Counted from the first letter of the stretch, positions 7,014 to 15,892 are shown. The stretch: 64,000 nt of DNA from a bacterium (GCA_016932575.1 JAFGCO010000059.1:1-64000); one strand, 5' to 3'. Translations and numbers: made by a program. Notes: generated by a model not told the origin, from the sequence alone.

Positions 7014-8993
7014 ATGAATTTTTGTAATAAACGATTTTTCAGCAGTCGGCCCGAAAAAAAACTTTCGATCCCGGCACAGCTTTTTCTTCCGATTACCGGT
7101 CTGCTTTCCGCCCTGTGGATGCTGCTGCGGATTATCCCCAAGCCCACGCGAGCCACCTATCCCTGCATGAAAGTCGCGGCTCCGCTGGCGAGCACGTTCA
7201 TTGCGTATTCTGTGGGTATTCTCGTGTCCGCTTTTTCCATCAAAAAAGCCAGATCCGCCTTTCGGCGGAAACGGTTTCAACTGATGTTCGTGTGTTTGCT
7301 TGCGGTTGTGATATCAATCGGATGGATGACGCTCCAGCCGACTCAGGATATTCTGGCCGGTCATCAGGATACCGGATACTTTGAAGATCCCCTGGGGCCG
7401 AATCAGCCCATTGGCGAAGCCAGGGGAATTTATCCGGGCCGGGTAGTCTGGGTATACAATCCCGATGCGACCAATGAACACTGTACTAATGCAAACCATG
7501 ATGACGCCTATTTTCAGAAGCATAATACCGATCAGGCGGTTGTGGATCAGATGTTTTCCAGGGGCATTCTTGAATTGACCGGCAAAGAAACACATGCCGA
7601 AGCCTGGAATGCCATATTCCGCTATTTTAATATAAATCAAGGAAAAGGGGACACTGGTTATCAGCCGGATGAAACACTGTTCATTAAAATCAATGCAGTC
7701 ACCGCCTATAATGGAGCAGAACCAGACGGAAAAATGTCCAGATATGTCTCCATTGAATTTGACACGTCTCCGCAAACCATACTGGCCATGCTGAGACAGC
7801 TGGTCAATGAAGCCGGTGTTCCCGAAGATAAAATTTATATCGGCGATCCCATGTGTGATATCTGGAATACGCTGTACGATAAATTTTATGCTGAATTTCC
7901 GAATATCAAGTATGTGTCACAGGGAAATGTAACCGGCAGATACAAGTTAAAACCCGATACCGATCCGGGTATTTATTATTCGGATCAGGGAACCGTCATG
8001 GATCAAATCAAGAGCCACAATTTCTTTGTTGAAATGATGAATGCGGATTATCTGGTGAACATTCCTTCTATGAAGGGGCATCGCTGGGCGGGAGTCACAT
8101 TTTTTGCCAAGAATCATTTCGGATCGAATACGGCCGACCATTCATGGGAATTGCATAAAGGCCTGATGAAACCGGATGATGATCCTTTAAGGTCCGGTTA
8201 CCGTTTATATCGGGTTCTTGTGGATATTATGGCGGATAAAAATCTTGGAGGCAATACTCTGCTTTATTTTATGGACGGCCTCTGGGCGACTTCTTATGAG
8301 CACCAAAAGCCCCAGAAATTTAAGTCTGCTCCGTTTAATAATGACTGGTGTTCGTCTCTTTTCTTTTCTCTGGATCCTGTGGCTATTGAATCAGTCTGCC
8401 TGGATATTATGCAAAAGGAGTTTAAAGAAGAGGATATGTCTGTCAAACCGCCGCGTTACACATATGTTCAGTGGGAAGGGATTGATGATTATCTTCATCA
8501 GGCCGCAAGTGCCGAATGGTGGCCGGAGGGGATTATTTATGATCCTGATAAGACGGGTTCATCCATCGCGAGTCTGGGTACACATGAGCACTGGAACAAT
8601 GAAACAGATATGCAGTATTCCCGGAATCTTGGTTCAGGTAATGGCATTGAACTGGTGAAACTTTTTCAAGCCACGGTTGTGGAAAAACCACCGAAAATCG
8701 TGGACCATTACCGGTTGTCGGGAGCTTATCCCAATCCGTTTAATCCTCAAACGAACATTCGTTTTAAGCTGACTGAAAATGCTTTTGTGAGTTTGGCGAT
8801 TTACAATATTCATGGCAGGAAAGTGCGTACCCTGGTGCAGGCAGAACAATCGGCCGGGACCCATGTGGCTGTATGGAACGGTTGTGATGCAGGGGGACGA
8901 TCATTGCCTTCCGGTGTATATCTGTACCGGTTTCAGATCCGGACGGGGGAAGTTACGGATATGAAATACGGGCAGATGGTGCTGATGAAGTAG
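7014..8993 (+). CDS. DUF362-family protein with membrane anchor and sorting domain
   Basis: A 659-residue protein. Residues about 15-115 hold three to four hydrophobic helices (FLPITGLLSALWMLL, STFIAYSVGILVSAF, LMFVCLLAVVISIGW). A DUF362-like domain follows, seen in ETLFIKINAVTAYNG, DKIYIGDPMCDIWN, YLVNIPSMKGHRWAGVTFFAKNHFG and DPVAIESVCLDIMQKE. The tail is a FlgD-like sorting domain starting AYPNPFNPQTN and ending MKYGQMVLMK. DUF362 proteins are of poorly known function and some carry iron-sulfur domains; no cysteine cluster is present here. AAAGGAG at 6999-7005 fixes the start at 7014. The mix of inner-membrane helices and an outer-membrane sorting tail is odd. It probably shares an operon with the propeller gene. 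Confidence 0.75.
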   Translation: MNFCNKRFFSSRPEKKLSIPAQLFLPITGLLSALWMLLRIIPKPTRATYPCMKVAAPLASTFIAYSVGILVSAFSIKKARSAFRRKRFQLMFVCLLAVVISIGWMTLQPTQDILAGHQDTGYFEDPLGPNQPIGEARGIYPGRVVWVYNPDATNEHCTNANHDDAYFQKHNTDQAVVDQMFSRGILELTGKETHAEAWNAIFRYFNINQGKGDTGYQPDETLFIKINAVTAYNGAEPDGKMSRYVSIEFDTSPQTILAMLRQLVNEAGVPEDKIYIGDPMCDIWNTLYDKFYAEFPNIKYVSQGNVTGRYKLKPDTDPGIYYSDQGTVMDQIKSHNFFVEMMNADYLVNIPSMKGHRWAGVTFFAKNHFGSNTADHSWELHKGLMKPDDDPLRSGYRLYRVLVDIMADKNLGGNTLLYFMDGLWATSYEHQKPQKFKSAPFNNDWCSSLFFSLDPVAIESVCLDIMQKEFKEEDMSVKPPRYTYVQWEGIDDYLHQAASAEWWPEGIIYDPDKTGSSIASLGTHEHWNNETDMQYSRNLGSGNGIELVKLFQATVVEKPPKIVDHYRLSGAYPNPFNPQTNIRFKLTENAFVSLAIYNIHGRKVRTLVQAEQSAGTHVAVWNGCDAGGRSLPSGVYLYRFQIRTGEVTDMKYGQMVLMK

Positions 8994-9196
8994 CTTTTTG
9001 ATTGAACTGGATCGTTGGTAGGCATGAAAAGAAAAAAAGGATTCCACACCTCCGAGAGGACAAAAAATATTATACAGATTTTTGCCTTGACAGGTCTGAA
9101 TCATCTATTGGTAACCAGAATTCCGGATGAATATCCTCGCGAGTGGTGTCGATCATTCAATTCACACCTGCAAGAATTAACTATCAGAAACAGAAT

Positions 9197-11035
9197 TTAC
9201 TCCCGATAATTAATCTCAATCCGTGAAATCTGTGTTTGTTCCAGGAATTCAATTTTGATGTATTGTACGGATTTATCCGAAGGATTGGATTCATAACATA
9301 CGGGACGCCAATACGCATAGTCTCCTGTGCCGCTGAAATAACTGGTTCGCTGGATATTTATTGCTGAATAGGCATGATTGTCTTTTGCGGCGGTGATTGA
9401 GAGTGTCGGATTTTCTGATTCGGCAAATGCAAAGATTTTAATCCGGGTGATCGATCCAGGCGTCTGATAAATCAGACAACTTCCCTTTTCCCCCTGAAGC
9501 CTGACCATGTCCTCTTTGAATTTACGGTCGTCATTGCTCTGAAAAGTCAGATCTCCATTCATATGATAGGCAACCATCCGGTTTTCCATTTCATCGATGA
9601 TACTCTGCTCCTGTACCCGGACAGGCCCTGCAATATTCGATGGCATGGATTTACCTGATTGGTTTCTGGCAATCACCCTGTAGTAATAAACCGAACCCAG
9701 CTCGGCGGATGCATCATGGAATATCGGATGGTACTGAACAGCTGCATCCGAAATATTATATCCGACGATTTTCCATGGCCCATCAGGTGATTCGGCGCGT
9801 TCTACGTCATAGCCGCCCGCTCCCACAGATCCCTGCCAGGAGATAGACGCAACATGAGAAACCGGCAATAGGAGCGGTGATTCCGGTACAGGCACCGGAG
9901 GTGCGGGGTTGCCCTGAATGGCAAAGGCATTTTGTCTTATTACAGCCAGAAGATTTTTTTCATCGTATTCATTGCCTGAGTCAAATCCCGGCCAATGATA
10001 AGCTTTGTACAAACCATATCCCAGCGGTTCCGAGTGCCAGTAAAATCCACCGTCATGCCGGTGGTACCGCAGGCTCCAGATCAATCCTCCGGCCACATCT
10101 TTTTTTTTAATGATGTAATCAATAATATGTGTGAGGGCCGTGGTGCTTAGAAAACCGAATTCGCCTATAATATAGGGCTTGCGCTTTTGTACGACTTTAA
10201 GGTTCGATTCAATATTGACCAAAACATCCGCGGGATTGGTCTCGTAATGGTGAGATGTAACAATGTCGATGCCGGATTCGGTCAGGGCTTCTTCCCGGAC
10301 CGTGCGTTGATTGATGGCATTGTATCCGTCCATAACCAGATGATTGGCATCCAATGTTTTGATATAAGTGGTGATTATTTTTGTCCATGAATGGGGGCAG
10401 GGGAGTTCATTGCCGGTTTCCCAGCACAGGATGGATTTATCCTCGCTGTATGGAATACCGGTGACAGTGTTTGTCCGTGTGATCACAAAGCGGATTGTTT
10501 TTTTAAAATCATCGATTAATTGCGGATCCGTCCAGAAATCTTCTGCGGTTTTTCCCCTGAATGCCGCATATTGCGGTCGCCCGCCCATCCATTTCCAGGC
10601 ATTCAACAGTGGCAGGATCAAACGGACTCCTGTCTCGTTGGCAAGAGCAAGCATGGTATCCATAGTAACAAAAGCCCGTTCACAGAACTCTCCAGGAGCC
10701 AGTACGTAGCGGGGGACATCATATGTGTCTGTTTTTCGACGGACCGGAATGGTATATATACGGATTACATTTCCGCCCGTTTGCCGGACTGATTCCATGG
10801 CATCGCGCATTTCAAAAGCTGTTGGTAATGCAAAAGGATGAGATCGTTCAAAATCCATTGCATCCTCGATAAAGTTCAGATTTGGAATATTGTATGACAG
10901 AAAACGGAAATTCTGGTCACCATCCATCAACCGGTATCCTTCCGTCGTGATGAAATGGTCGAATCCGGCGGCGTTGATCGAAGAGGACAGTATCATTAGA
11001 ACAATGATGATTTGTGCTAAGATCCTGAAACGCAT
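9197..11035 (-). CDS. Secreted GH5-like glycoside hydrolase (mannanase type)
   Basis: A 612-residue secreted enzyme with a signal peptide (MRFRILAQIIIVLMIL...NAAG). The catalytic (beta/alpha)8 domain spans about 25-370. The probable acid/base Glu is E210 in CWETGNELPC and the nucleophile E292 in YIIGEFGF, the pattern of clan GH-A and of endo-beta-mannanase-like GH5 proteins (RIYTIPV, VMDGYNA, SGIDIVTSHHY). About 400-480 is an FN3-like domain (ASISWQGSVGAGGYDVERAES), and the last ~120 residues look like a carbohydrate-binding beta-sandwich. AAGGAG precedes the ATG at 11035. A 12-bp palindrome of LacI-operator type lies 30 bp upstream, suggesting sugar-responsive control. Substrate is inferred only. 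Confidence 0.75.
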   Translation of the reverse strand: MRFRILAQIIIVLMILSSSINAAGFDHFITTEGYRLMDGDQNFRFLSYNIPNLNFIEDAMDFERSHPFALPTAFEMRDAMESVRQTGGNVIRIYTIPVRRKTDTYDVPRYVLAPGEFCERAFVTMDTMLALANETGVRLILPLLNAWKWMGGRPQYAAFRGKTAEDFWTDPQLIDDFKKTIRFVITRTNTVTGIPYSEDKSILCWETGNELPCPHSWTKIITTYIKTLDANHLVMDGYNAINQRTVREEALTESGIDIVTSHHYETNPADVLVNIESNLKVVQKRKPYIIGEFGFLSTTALTHIIDYIIKKKDVAGGLIWSLRYHRHDGGFYWHSEPLGYGLYKAYHWPGFDSGNEYDEKNLLAVIRQNAFAIQGNPAPPVPVPESPLLLPVSHVASISWQGSVGAGGYDVERAESPDGPWKIVGYNISDAAVQYHPIFHDASAELGSVYYYRVIARNQSGKSMPSNIAGPVRVQEQSIIDEMENRMVAYHMNGDLTFQSNDDRKFKEDMVRLQGEKGSCLIYQTPGSITRIKIFAFAESENPTLSITAAKDNHAYSAINIQRTSYFSGTGDYAYWRPVCYESNPSDKSVQYIKIEFLEQTQISRIEINYRE

Positions 11036-11064
11036 AGTCACGACTCCTTCCGCTGAAAAATAAT

Positions 11065-11087
11065 ATAACCGGTTATCCCCGGGATAA
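11065..11087. promoter_or_regulatory. Overlapping palindromes, probable operator of the GH5-like gene
   Basis: Perfect 12-bp palindrome ATAACCGGTTAT (11065-11076), sharing its last four bases with a second dyad TTATCCCCGGGATAA (11073-11087). The AACCGGTT core is the form of LacI-family operators. It lies 30 bp upstream of the start codon at 11035. No regulator gene is adjacent. Confidence 0.5.
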
Positions 11088-11277
11088 ATCACTTTTTAGA
11101 CATGGATTTGGAACATCGATTGAATATTTCGTTATCAGAATTTTACCGAATTTTCCTGCTGTTGAAAGGCCTGTATCCCTGTGATCAATGATGCTTCTAT
11201 ATAAGTTGATATCGGGAGCAATTTAAAGAAGTCAATTATGTATGAGAGACAAAGCCTATTTTTAAATGACAGATTGT

Positions 11278-11317
11278 AATAAAAAAAACTGGCAGGTTTT
11301 ATAAACCTGCCAGTTTT
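11278..11317 (-). terminator. Rho-independent terminator of the serA-serC operon
   Basis: Perfect 15-bp stem AAAACTGGCAGGTTT (11285-11299) / AAACCTGCCAGTTTT (11303-11317) with a 3-base loop; read on the minus strand it is followed by a T-run (plus-strand A's from 11278). It lies about 20 bp after the serC stop. Confidence 0.85.
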
Positions 11318-11337
11318 GAAAAACAATTTAAAAATAT

Positions 11338-12426
11338 TTATCCGTTTTTTTCAGCGAACTTTTTCATAAACGCCGTTAATTCTTTGATGCCCTGCGGTTC
11401 CATGGCATTGTACATGGATACGCGAATTCCACCCACAGAACGGTGGCCTTTCAGCCCGCCAAAACCGGCTGCCAGTGCGTCGGCCACAAATTTGGCTTCC
11501 AGTTCTTCTGTGGGAAGCCGGAATGTCGCATTCATCGATGAACGGTTTTCTTTTTCAACAGTGCCTCTGAAAAAATCACTCATTTCGTCAATTATTCCAT
11601 AGAGCATATTTGCTTTTTCCTGATTGCGTTTTTCCACGCCCTGCAGTCCGCCCACACTTTTCACCCAGTCCAGCACCAGTTTCATAAGATAGATAGAATA
11701 GGTGGGTGGCGTATTGTAGAGCGAGTCTTTATCCGCCTGTGTCCGGTATTGCAGGATGATTGGAATGTCTTCCCTGCCAGCCTCAATGAAATCTTCCCGA
11801 ATAATGACGACAGTGATTCCGGAGGGCCCCAGGTTTTTCTGAGCGCCGGCATAGATGATTCCAAATTTTGAAAAATCAACTTTCCGGGATAAAATATCGC
11901 TTGACATATCTGCCACAAGCGGGATGCCATTTGTATCCGGAAATGTTTGAAACTGCGTTCCCGCGATTGTATTATTTGATGTGATATGACAGTAAACAGC
12001 ATCCTGACTGAGATTGAGTTCGTCCTGTGCGGGAATCCGATTAAAATTGGTTTCTTCCGATGAGGCAGCAACATTGACCGTTCCCTGTATTTTTGCTTCT
12101 TTCAATGCTTTCTTTGACCAACTGCCTGTAATGATGTAATCCGCTGATTTACCTTCACCAAGAAGATTCATTGGGATCTGGGCAAATTGCAGACTTGCAC
12201 CCCCCTGGAGAAAGAGTATCTTGAAATTATCAGGAACACCAAACAGATCACGCATCAAAGTCATGGCGTCTTTATGAACAGCATCATATTGTTTGGACCG
12301 ATGGCTGAGCTCCATGACAGCCATACCCGAGTTATCGTAATCCGGCAGATCGGCCTTTGCTTTTTCCAGTGCGGATAATGGCAGTGTCGCCGGTCCGGGA
12401 TTGAAATTCCAAATTCTGTTTGCCAT
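11338..12426 (-). CDS. serC: Phosphoserine aminotransferase
   Basis: A 362-residue PLP enzyme that converts 3-phosphohydroxypyruvate and glutamate to phosphoserine, the second step of serine synthesis. Family marks are NFNPGPATLP at the N-terminus, ELSHRSKQYDAVH, LFLQGGASLQFAQ, the PLP-lysine region YAGAQKNLGPSG (about residue 190), and C-terminal GGLKGHRSVGGIRVSMYNA. Length is normal. The ATG at 12426 is preceded by AAGGAG, which overlaps the serA stop codon, so the two genes are tightly coupled (10 bp between stop and start). A strong terminator follows. Likely controlled with serA by the dyad at 13366-13393. Confidence 0.95.
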   Translation of the reverse strand: MANRIWNFNPGPATLPLSALEKAKADLPDYDNSGMAVMELSHRSKQYDAVHKDAMTLMRDLFGVPDNFKILFLQGGASLQFAQIPMNLLGEGKSADYIITGSWSKKALKEAKIQGTVNVAASSEETNFNRIPAQDELNLSQDAVYCHITSNNTIAGTQFQTFPDTNGIPLVADMSSDILSRKVDFSKFGIIYAGAQKNLGPSGITVVIIREDFIEAGREDIPIILQYRTQADKDSLYNTPPTYSIYLMKLVLDWVKSVGGLQGVEKRNQEKANMLYGIIDEMSDFFRGTVEKENRSSMNATFRLPTEELEAKFVADALAAGFGGLKGHRSVGGIRVSMYNAMEPQGIKELTAFMKKFAEKNG

Positions 12427-12436
12427 TGTATTCTCC

Positions 12437-13309
12437 TTATCCTTTGAAATTTTCAATAATTTCAACAACCTGGTCTCCAATACGGAGCAGATTTTCCTTT
12501 GTTGAAGCACCTATATGGGGTGTCATTGTTACATTTGGTGCAGATAAAACAGAATAGTCGTCGGGGGGTGGATCGCTGGGCCAGACGTCTGTGGCATAAC
12601 GGGCGACCTTGCCTGATTTCAAGGCATCAACCATATCTGCTGCATTCACGCATAAACCACGGCCGGTATTGATAACCACGACACCGTCTTTCATTTTTCC
12701 TATGGTTTCCTTATTGATCAAACCTTCCGTGTCGCTGTTCAGAGGGACATGCAAAGAAATGTAATCAGCTGCTTCCAGTACTTCGTCCAGTGTTTTTAAT
12801 TCCACCAGATCCGAATAAGTCACGAATTTATCATAACCGACCACATGCATTCCAAAAGCACGGGCGCGGTTTGCCAGCACGGTCCCGATTCGGCCGACAC
12901 CAATCAATCCCAGTGTTTTTCCCATAAGTTCTGTCCGTTTAAGGGCCTTTTTCTCCCAACGTCCTTCTTTCATGGTACTGTGAGCCTCAATCAATCGATT
13001 GGGTACGGATATCATTAATGCAAACGCCAATTCTGCAACCGCCACACTGGAAGCTTCTGGTGTGTTATGCACTTCGATTCCTTTTTCTTTGGCATAGTCC
13101 TGATCGACATTGTCCAATCCAACCCCACCACGGATAATCAGCTTTAAATTCGGCGCTGAGTCGATGTATTCCTTGTTGGCTTTGGTCTTGCTCCGGATCA
13201 GGACAACATTCGCATCTGCGAGCTGGGATTTATCGTCGGTGACATCACCAAATTTTTTCAACCGATCCGGCAGAGAAGCATCGAATGCATCCGAGATTAA
13301 TATTTTCAT
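12437..13309 (-). CDS. serA: D-3-phosphoglycerate dehydrogenase, short form
   Basis: A 290-residue NAD-dependent dehydrogenase for the first step of serine synthesis (3-phosphoglycerate to 3-phosphohydroxypyruvate). The Rossmann motif GKTLGLIGVGRIGTVLANRA lies at about 130-150. The catalytic Arg is in INTGRGLCV, the Glu/Asp region in YATDVWPSDPP, and the catalytic His in TPHIGAS. It lacks the C-terminal ACT/ASB regulatory domains of long SerA, so it is the short type and probably not inhibited by serine through an ACT domain. The ATG at 13309 follows CAGGAGGTG. SerC downstream confirms the pathway assignment over another 2-hydroxyacid dehydrogenase. Confidence 0.92.
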   Translation of the reverse strand: MKILISDAFDASLPDRLKKFGDVTDDKSQLADANVVLIRSKTKANKEYIDSAPNLKLIIRGGVGLDNVDQDYAKEKGIEVHNTPEASSVAVAELAFALMISVPNRLIEAHSTMKEGRWEKKALKRTELMGKTLGLIGVGRIGTVLANRARAFGMHVVGYDKFVTYSDLVELKTLDEVLEAADYISLHVPLNSDTEGLINKETIGKMKDGVVVINTGRGLCVNAADMVDALKSGKVARYATDVWPSDPPPDDYSVLSAPNVTMTPHIGASTKENLLRIGDQVVEIIENFKG

Positions 13310-13365
13310 TGTATTGCACCTCCTGATCAAATTGTATGAATATGGTTTTTTTCATTATCGAAATG

Positions 13366-13393
13366 TAGTTGATTCTATGAGGAGAATCAACTA
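13366..13393. promoter_or_regulatory. Inverted repeat overlapping the serA promoter
   Basis: Arms TAGTTGATTCT (13366-13376) and AGAATCAACTA (13383-13393), perfect over 11 bp with a 6-bp spacer. The right arm contains the putative -10 box. No T-run follows on either strand, which argues for a protein-binding operator rather than a terminator. Confidence 0.5.
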
Positions 13394-13411
13394 AAACTTG
13401 ATAAATGTCAA
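13383..13411 (-). promoter_or_regulatory. Sigma70-type promoter of serA-serC
   Basis: On the minus strand TTGACA (13411-13406), 17-bp spacer, weak -10 GATTCT (13388-13383), ~75 bp before the serA start. The perfect -35 and weak -10 suit an activated or repressed promoter. Confidence 0.45.
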
Positions 13412-13421
13412 GAATAATAAA

Positions 13422-14687
13422 TCAATCCATGGTATGAATAATTAAACCGCTTCTAAGTTTGGGTTCGAACCAGGTTGATTTTGGTGGCATCACCCGATTT
13501 GCATCTGCAACTGCCATAATTTGACTGATGCCTGTGGGGTGCATAGAAAATGCCACACGATATTGTCCGCTGTCTACCAGACGTTCCAATTCACCCAGTC
13601 CCCGAATGCCGCCAATAAAGTGGATACGATCATCATTGCGGGGATCCTGAATGCCCAGAATTGGCCCGAGTAAATGATTTTGAAGGATAGATACATCCAA
13701 TATAGCAACGGGATCCCCAGAATGTTTAACTGCATCTGTGGTTGTTACTTTGTACCACTGACCATCAATGTACATACCGAACATGTGTTCTTTTTCAGGA
13801 CGATACGCCTTCTCAAGCTTTCCATTGGGAGCAATGTATGGCGAGACAAGAAACTTTTCTGAAATTTTATTAAAAAATGTTTCTTTCGAGAATCCGTTCA
13901 GATCTTTGACGGCCCGGTTGTAATCCAGCACTTTCATATGGCTGTCAGGAAAAAGAACGGCCAGAAAGAAATTATAGGATTCTTCTCCTGAATGGTCCGG
14001 ATTGCGATTGCGATGAAAACGCATAACACGGGTTGCTGCCGCAGATCGGTGATGTCCATCAGCAATATACAAGGCGTCTACATTTTTAAATACTTCGATG
14101 ATTTTTTGAATGAGTTCCGGATCAGAAATACGGTACAGTGTATGCTGAATGTTGTAATCGCATATCAGGTCATAGAGAGGATCACTGATACGCATGCCTT
14201 CTGCAATTAACCGATCAATGGCTTCGCGGGCATGGTACATAAAAATGACAGGACCGCAGTGTGCATTCATATAAAGAATGTGATGTGCCCGGTCGGATTC
14301 TTTGGCAGGCTTGGTGTGCTCATGTTTTTTAATTTTATGCTGAATGTAATCTTCCGATGATGTGGCTGCGACCAGACCGGCTTGTTCATGGTTTCCCATT
14401 TTCATCCGGTATATGTAGAAACAGGGTTTGTCTTCCTGAATCAATATGCCCTGCTTTACCAATTTTTGAAGATTATTAACACCCTGATTGTAAACTGTTT
14501 TATCATAAACACTGGTACCCGGGGGCAGGTCGATTTCTGATTTAATAATATGTAAAAAACTAATGGGATTATTTTTTGCTTTTTCTTTCGCTTCTTCAGA
14601 ATCAAGAACATCATAAGGAGGAGATGCTACTTGTGCCGCTTTTTCCGGTATGGGTCGCAATCCCCTGAATGGACGTACAGTAATCAT
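13422..14687 (-). CDS. DUF1015 family protein
   Basis: A 421-residue cytoplasmic protein of the DUF1015 family, recognised by the N-terminal ITVRPFRGLRP..KAAQVASPPYDVLDSEEA, the central ALYIADGHHRSAAATRV (about 205-220) and the C-terminal MPPKSTWFEPKLRSGLIIH. Members are kinase-like or ATP-grasp-neighbouring proteins of uncertain role, often found beside serA and serC, exactly as here; a part in serine metabolism is a context inference, and serine kinase activity has been proposed for some relatives. It lies 112 bp upstream of serA in the same direction, with a separate promoter between them. No signal peptide. Length is normal. Confidence 0.88.
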   Translation of the reverse strand: MITVRPFRGLRPIPEKAAQVASPPYDVLDSEEAKEKAKNNPISFLHIIKSEIDLPPGTSVYDKTVYNQGVNNLQKLVKQGILIQEDKPCFYIYRMKMGNHEQAGLVAATSSEDYIQHKIKKHEHTKPAKESDRAHHILYMNAHCGPVIFMYHAREAIDRLIAEGMRISDPLYDLICDYNIQHTLYRISDPELIQKIIEVFKNVDALYIADGHHRSAAATRVMRFHRNRNPDHSGEESYNFFLAVLFPDSHMKVLDYNRAVKDLNGFSKETFFNKISEKFLVSPYIAPNGKLEKAYRPEKEHMFGMYIDGQWYKVTTTDAVKHSGDPVAILDVSILQNHLLGPILGIQDPRNDDRIHFIGGIRGLGELERLVDSGQYRVAFSMHPTGISQIMAVADANRVMPPKSTWFEPKLRSGLIIHTMD

Positions 14688-14797
14688 TAGATTTACTCCG
14701 ATTGTCGTTGGTATAATCAGATCCGGTGGTCACTTTTTCGTTATGGGAAAACATTTTCCGATCAATTAGGTCGATTGCCGGAGGATGATTTACGTTT

Positions 14798-15559
14798 TCA
14801 ATTTGGAATCAGCTTATAGACATGAATGTCAGTTAAGTTCACTGAAAAACGTCCGGGTTTACCGTTAAACCAAAATCCGATTTTCCCTCTGTTATACAGG
14901 GTCTGTCTGTCTCCTTTATCTCGAAAATCGTGATATCGTTCCCCGTCCACGAACAACTGCAGACGGTTTCCGATTTTTAAAAAGTCTATGGTATATTGCC
15001 GATTTGTTTGACATGGATCTTCCGGAATGTGAGAGAGCAGGATTTTTCCCGGATTTTTTCTCAGACGGCTGTGTGGGTGATGCATGCCCTGCGGATCGTA
15101 GCAATGCATGGAAAACTGATAATTCTGTATATTGGAATCAGCATAGGCTTCATAAGCACCTGGTTGATTTTTTACAAGACTCAGCACATTTTCATTCTGC
15201 AGGCCGGCTGCACTTATAAAAAGGAGATGCATCCCCAGAGTGTCATGCAGATCCAGCCGGTATTCTAGCTGATAACTGCCTTCAAAGTCTTTATCCAGCC
15301 AGATAATAACTCCAAGACTGTCTGTTGCCGGCTCTATAATCAGTCCGGAGTCCGGGGATGTTCGGGCAGTGCCTGTGCCTGCCATCTGCCAATGGGGTTC
15401 CATGCCATCGAAATTTTCTATAAAAATACATCGTGATTTATAACCGGGGTATTGGAATCTTGGGGGAATGTCCGGGATTTTATTGCATTTGAGAATGATT
15501 CCCATGACGCATAAAATAATAATGCCTTTTATACCGATTATGCTAATTTCCCGTTTCAT
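14798..15559 (-). CDS. DUF1961 (YesU-like) exported jelly-roll protein
   Basis: A 253-residue protein with an N-terminal hydrophobic signal (about 8-24) ending in Cys-25 (ILKC), perhaps a lipoprotein although the box is not canonical. The mature part is a concanavalin-like beta-sandwich: SRCIFIENFDGMEPHWQMAGTG near the start, then GMHLLFISAAG, YQFSMHCYD, SRLRKNPGKILLSH and TLYNRGKIGFWFNG. The 'LRKNPG' pattern and domain order are those of DUF1961, whose Bacillus member YesU belongs to a rhamnogalacturonan-use cluster. It is probably a carbohydrate-binding or polysaccharide-active surface protein. Only 43 bp separate it from the upstream small basic gene, with which it may be co-transcribed. 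Confidence 0.65.
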   Translation of the reverse strand: MKREISIIGIKGIIILCVMGIILKCNKIPDIPPRFQYPGYKSRCIFIENFDGMEPHWQMAGTGTARTSPDSGLIIEPATDSLGVIIWLDKDFEGSYQLEYRLDLHDTLGMHLLFISAAGLQNENVLSLVKNQPGAYEAYADSNIQNYQFSMHCYDPQGMHHPHSRLRKNPGKILLSHIPEDPCQTNRQYTIDFLKIGNRLQLFVDGERYHDFRDKGDRQTLYNRGKIGFWFNGKPGRFSVNLTDIHVYKLIPN

Positions 15560-15602
15560 TTCTGATACATCTCGATCTTGCGCTGTTTTATTTTTAGTTA
15601 GA

Positions 15603-15719
15603 TTATCTGACCAATGTTTTGGATTTCATTAATTTTTCTTTTTTACGTTTTTCCCATTTTTTACGTTTACGCTTAAGTGAAATATGTTTTCGTTTTTGCT
15701 TGCTTTTACTTCTTGCCAT
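15603..15719 (-). CDS. 38-residue highly basic protein, possibly ribosome-associated
   Basis: A short gene beginning MARSKSKQKRKHISLKR and ending KSKTLVR. About half of its residues are Lys or Arg and there is one Trp; no hydrophobic segment. The ATG at 15719 has an AAGGAG (15733-15728) 8 bp upstream and a promoter further up, so translation is well supported. The composition is that of small ribosomal or RNA-binding proteins such as bTHX or bS22, but it is not a clear match to either. A role at the ribosome or on nucleic acid is inference. Confidence 0.7.
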   Translation of the reverse strand: MARSKSKQKRKHISLKRKRKKWEKRKKEKLMKSKTLVR

Positions 15720-15752
15720 GCAATATGCTCCTTGCTTGTATCATTCGGTAGT

Positions 15753-15781
15753 TTTAAAACAGATTAGATCAATGTAATCAA
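15753..15781 (-). promoter_or_regulatory. Sigma70-type promoter of the small basic gene
   Basis: Minus strand: TTGATT (15781-15776), 17-bp spacer, TTTAAA (15758-15753), about 34 bp before the start at 15719. Confidence 0.45.
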
Positions 15782-15892
15782 TTCAGCCTGAAAAATCAAC
15801 AATTATGTCAGAGAATTTTAGGATAAATCCGGGGTATTTTTATATTGAAAATATGATGGGATTCTTTGGTTATTCTTTATGCTGATTGACTG

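Noticed and set aside
11135-11326. A 63-codon minus-strand frame downstream of serC
   Set aside because: It overlaps the serC terminator hairpin and has no ribosome site.
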